Part shown: piece after piece, positions 62,037 to 64,000 of the stretch
Position numbering within the stretch: position 1 is the first letter of the stretch
Layout: each line of letters starts with the position of its first letter
Assembly (NCBI RefSeq): GCF_019551475.1
Contig: NZ_CP047159.1
Span: 186,001-250,000, forward strand
Reading direction: 5' to 3'
From: Prevotella sp. Rep29
GTDB taxonomy: Bacteria; Bacteroidota; Bacteroidia; Bacteroidales; Bacteroidaceae
Length of the DNA stretch: 64,000 nt
Program-made: the position numbers and the translations under genes
The notes under the pieces: model-generated
Databases searched by the model: none
The model's input: the letters and a program-made list of their open reading frames with translations, nothing else
What the model was told of the DNA's origin: nothing

Positions 62037-64000
62037 TTATTCCACGAGGGAGAAGTCGAGTTGCCGCTTCTCTAAGTTGGCACGTTCCACACGGATGCGG
62101 ATGGGGTCGCCCAGCTGATACTTGTGGTGATGGCGCCGCCCGATGAGGCAATAGTTCTTCTCGTCGAAGTCGTAGTAGTCGTCGTCGAGTTCGCGCATGG
62201 CTACCATGCCTTCGCAGTGGTTCTCGTCAATCTCGCAGTAGATGCCGTATGACTGTATGCCACTGATGTGTGCGTCGAACTCTTCTCCAATCTTGTCGCC
62301 CATGAACTCCACCATCTTGTATTTGATGGAGTCGCGCTCGGCGTTGGCTGCCAGTTGTTCCATGTCGCTGGAGTGCATGCACTGGTCTTCGTAATACTTC
62401 TGATTGGCAGACTTCCCGCCGTTCTGGTAGTGGGTGAGCAGCCGGTGCACCATGGTGTCGGGATAGCGACGGATGGGCGATGTGAAGTGTGTGTAGTAGT
62501 CGAATGCCAGTCCGTAGTGTCCGATGTTGTGAGTGGAATATTTCGCTTTCATCATGGCGCGCAGGGCAACGGTCTCGATAAGTTTCTGCTCGTTGCGTCC
62601 CTGGCAGGCGTCCATCAGTGCGTTCAGGCTTCTGGAGACGGCTCCGCGCGTGCCTGCCGTCTTGAGTCGGTAGCCGAACGGTGCGATAAATTCGCGCAGG
62701 TTCTCGAGCTTCGTCGGGTCTGGTTGGTCGTGTATGCGGTAGGGCAGTGTCTTTGCTTTGACGCCCTTGCGCACTTTTCCGATGCTCTCTGCTACCGTGC
62801 GGTTGGCAAGGAGCATAAACTCTTCGATGAGTTTGTTGGCATCTTTCGATTTCTTGAAGTAGCAGCGGATGGGTTTTCCCTTCTCATCCACGTCGAAATG
62901 GAGCTCTTCCGAGTCGAAGTTGACGGCACCGTTCTCGAATCTGCGTTTGCGGAGCTGCTTCGCCAGGCGGTCGAGCATGCAGAGTTCTTCGGCAAATTCG
63001 CCCGTATAGGGGTGCTTCTTCGTGGGCAGGGGAGCGGGTTCGCCCGTGCCGTCGATGACGCCGTTCTGTTCGAGAATCGCCTGTGCCTCTTCGTAGGCGA
63101 ATCGTCGGTTGCTCTTGATGATGGTGTGTGCGAGGTGCCATTTCTTGATGTTGGCTTCCTCGTCCATCTCGAAGATGACGCTGTAGCAGAGTTTCTCTTC
63201 ATCGGGGCGCAGTGAACAGATGAAGTTGCACAACCGCTCGGGCAGCATGGGGATGGTGCGATCGACGAGATAAACACTTGTAGCACGCTTTTGTGCCTCC
63301 TTGTCGATGATGTCGTTCTCCTTGACATAGTGCGAAACGTCGGCTATGTGGACGCCCACCTCATAGAGGTTGCTGTCGGGAATGGCGCGGAACGAGAGCG
63401 CATCGTCAAAGTCTTTCGCATCCTTCGGGTCGATGGTGAAGGTGGTGACATCGCGGAAGTCCTCCCGCTCGGCGATATCCTGCGGGGTGATGTCTGCCTT
63501 GATGTGGTTGGCAGCCTCTTCCACCTCTTTCGGATATTTGTAGGGGAGGTTGTATTGTGCGAGGATGGCGTGCATCTCGGTGTTGTTCTCACCGCTCTTT
63601 CCGAGTATGTCAACGACCTCTCCGACGATGTTCTTCGACTCTTTCGAGGGCCATTGCGTGATGCGTACGACGGCTTTCTCGCCGGTTTTTCCGCCTTTGA
63701 GTTTCTTCTTGGGAATCATAATGTCGTGTGTAAACACGTTGCTCTCGGTCACGAGGAAGGCGAAGTCCTGCTCCACCTGCAGCGTGCCTACGAACTGGTC
63801 GCGCGCTCTCTCGAGAATGTCGGTCACCATCGCCTCCTTGATGTGGTTGCGACGGCGCGCCATGAGTGCCACGCGCACACGGTCACCGTCGAAGGCGAAC
63901 TGCGAGTTGCGTTCGGACACGAAGATGGGCTTGTCCTGTCCGTCGGGGATGAACGAGTTCTTGCCGTTCGCCTTCCGGCGGAAGATGCCCTCCTGCACCT
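62037..64000 (-). CDS. rnr: Ribonuclease R (5' end beyond the window)
   Basis: The minus-strand frame is open to the right edge, so the N-terminus is missing; about 654 residues are present. Visible parts: cold-shock-like domain (DQFVGTLQVEQDFAFLVTES), the RNB catalytic domain with DPKDAKDFDDALSF (Asp residues bind Mg2+), HIADVSHYV, PMLPERLCNFICSLRP and HFTSPIRRYPDTMVHRLL, and a C-terminal S1 domain (EFDAHISGIQSYGIYCEIDENHCEGMV). It degrades structured RNA 3' to 5'. There is little lysine-rich tail after S1, unlike E. coli RNase R. Confidence 0.96.
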   Translation of the reverse strand, partial: VQEGIFRRKANGKNSFIPDGQDKPIFVSERNSQFAFDGDRVRVALMARRRNHIKEAMVTDILERARDQFVGTLQVEQDFAFLVTESNVFTHDIMIPKKKLKGGKTGEKAVVRITQWPSKESKNIVGEVVDILGKSGENNTEMHAILAQYNLPYKYPKEVEEAANHIKADITPQDIAEREDFRDVTTFTIDPKDAKDFDDALSFRAIPDSNLYEVGVHIADVSHYVKENDIIDKEAQKRATSVYLVDRTIPMLPERLCNFICSLRPDEEKLCYSVIFEMDEEANIKKWHLAHTIIKSNRRFAYEEAQAILEQNGVIDGTGEPAPLPTKKHPYTGEFAEELCMLDRLAKQLRKRRFENGAVNFDSEELHFDVDEKGKPIRCYFKKSKDANKLIEEFMLLANRTVAESIGKVRKGVKAKTLPYRIHDQPDPTKLENLREFIAPFGYRLKTAGTRGAVSRSLNALMDACQGRNEQKLIETVALRAMMKAKYSTHNIGHYGLAFDYYTHFTSPIRRYPDTMVHRLLTHYQNGGKSANQKYYEDQCMHSSDMEQLAANAERDSIKYKMVEFMGDKIGEEFDAHISGIQSYGIYCEIDENHCEGMVAMRELDDDYYDFDEKNYCLIGRRHHHKYQLGDPIRIRVERANLEKRQLDFSLVE

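Overview
The window looks like chromosomal DNA from a Bacteroidetes of the Prevotella type. Most intergenic promoters fit the Bacteroidetes pattern (TTTG, about 19 bases, then TAnnTTTG) and strong Shine-Dalgarno sites are scarce. The gene content is typical of the group: an S46 dipeptidyl peptidase, a TonB-linked beta-barrel, fimbrillin, a DUF4890 protein, DUF6443 RHS proteins, TatA/TatC without TatB, an SpmA/SpmB fusion, and a MetRS with a fused C-terminal tRNA-binding domain. I found no rRNA, tRNA or CRISPR array. Genus-level placement is inference.

Layout. 1-7.1 kb is an accessory island on the minus strand: an SNF2-type helicase, then a large adenine methyltransferase that runs off the left edge, followed by an integrase remnant and inverted repeats. 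7.1-9.4 kb is metG behind tandem hairpin-promoter repeats. 9.5-16.3 kb (minus) holds cell-envelope genes: a carboxypeptidase-regulatory-domain protein, an HTH/membrane-protein/small-peptide operon, a TonB-type receptor and an M16 peptidase. 16.5-19.4 kb (plus) has an SpmAB fusion behind the same hairpin-promoter repeats, then a polysaccharide flippase. 19.5-28.4 kb is an RHS locus: a secreted protein, an N-terminal RHS shell protein, a DUF6443/RHS-core protein with an AT-rich C-terminal tip, a lipoprotein that may be its immunity protein, a leftover RHS-core fragment and a beheaded M16 peptidase gene. 28.5-39 kb holds an S46 peptidase, DsbD, a C1B peptidase, a CDF exporter, a patatin, an RluA-type enzyme, rhamnose mutarotase and a DUF4890 protein.

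39.3-45.4 kb contains two lipoproteins and then a Tat cluster: tatA, tatC, a polyferredoxin with an internal twin-arginine signal, and a Tat-dependent aldo/keto reductase with ferredoxin sites, followed by a DUF1893 protein and an ECF S component. 45.5-52.5 kb is housekeeping: xerD, aroQ, an O-methyltransferase, a HIT protein, greA, a UPF0597 protein, miaB and a pyridoxal kinase-like gene. 52.5-58.0 kb is a type III restriction-modification system (mod-res) behind a consensus promoter and a leader of about 285 bases containing mutually exclusive hairpins. 58-64 kb holds a hemolysin III-like protein, a Dcu-type dicarboxylate transporter, a small acidic peptide, a fimbrillin-type lipoprotein and RNase R (cut by the right edge).

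The most interesting items are: (1) the attenuator-like leader before the type III system; (2) modular hairpin-promoter cassettes before metG and the SpmAB gene; (3) the polyferredoxin with a Tat signal placed after its membrane helices, directly downstream of tatAC; (4) intergenic palindrome arrays with a 22-base period at three loci; (5) in-frame palindromic repeats inside a gene of each restriction/defence system; (6) the RHS tip with an altered metallopeptidase motif and a displaced core fragment downstream.
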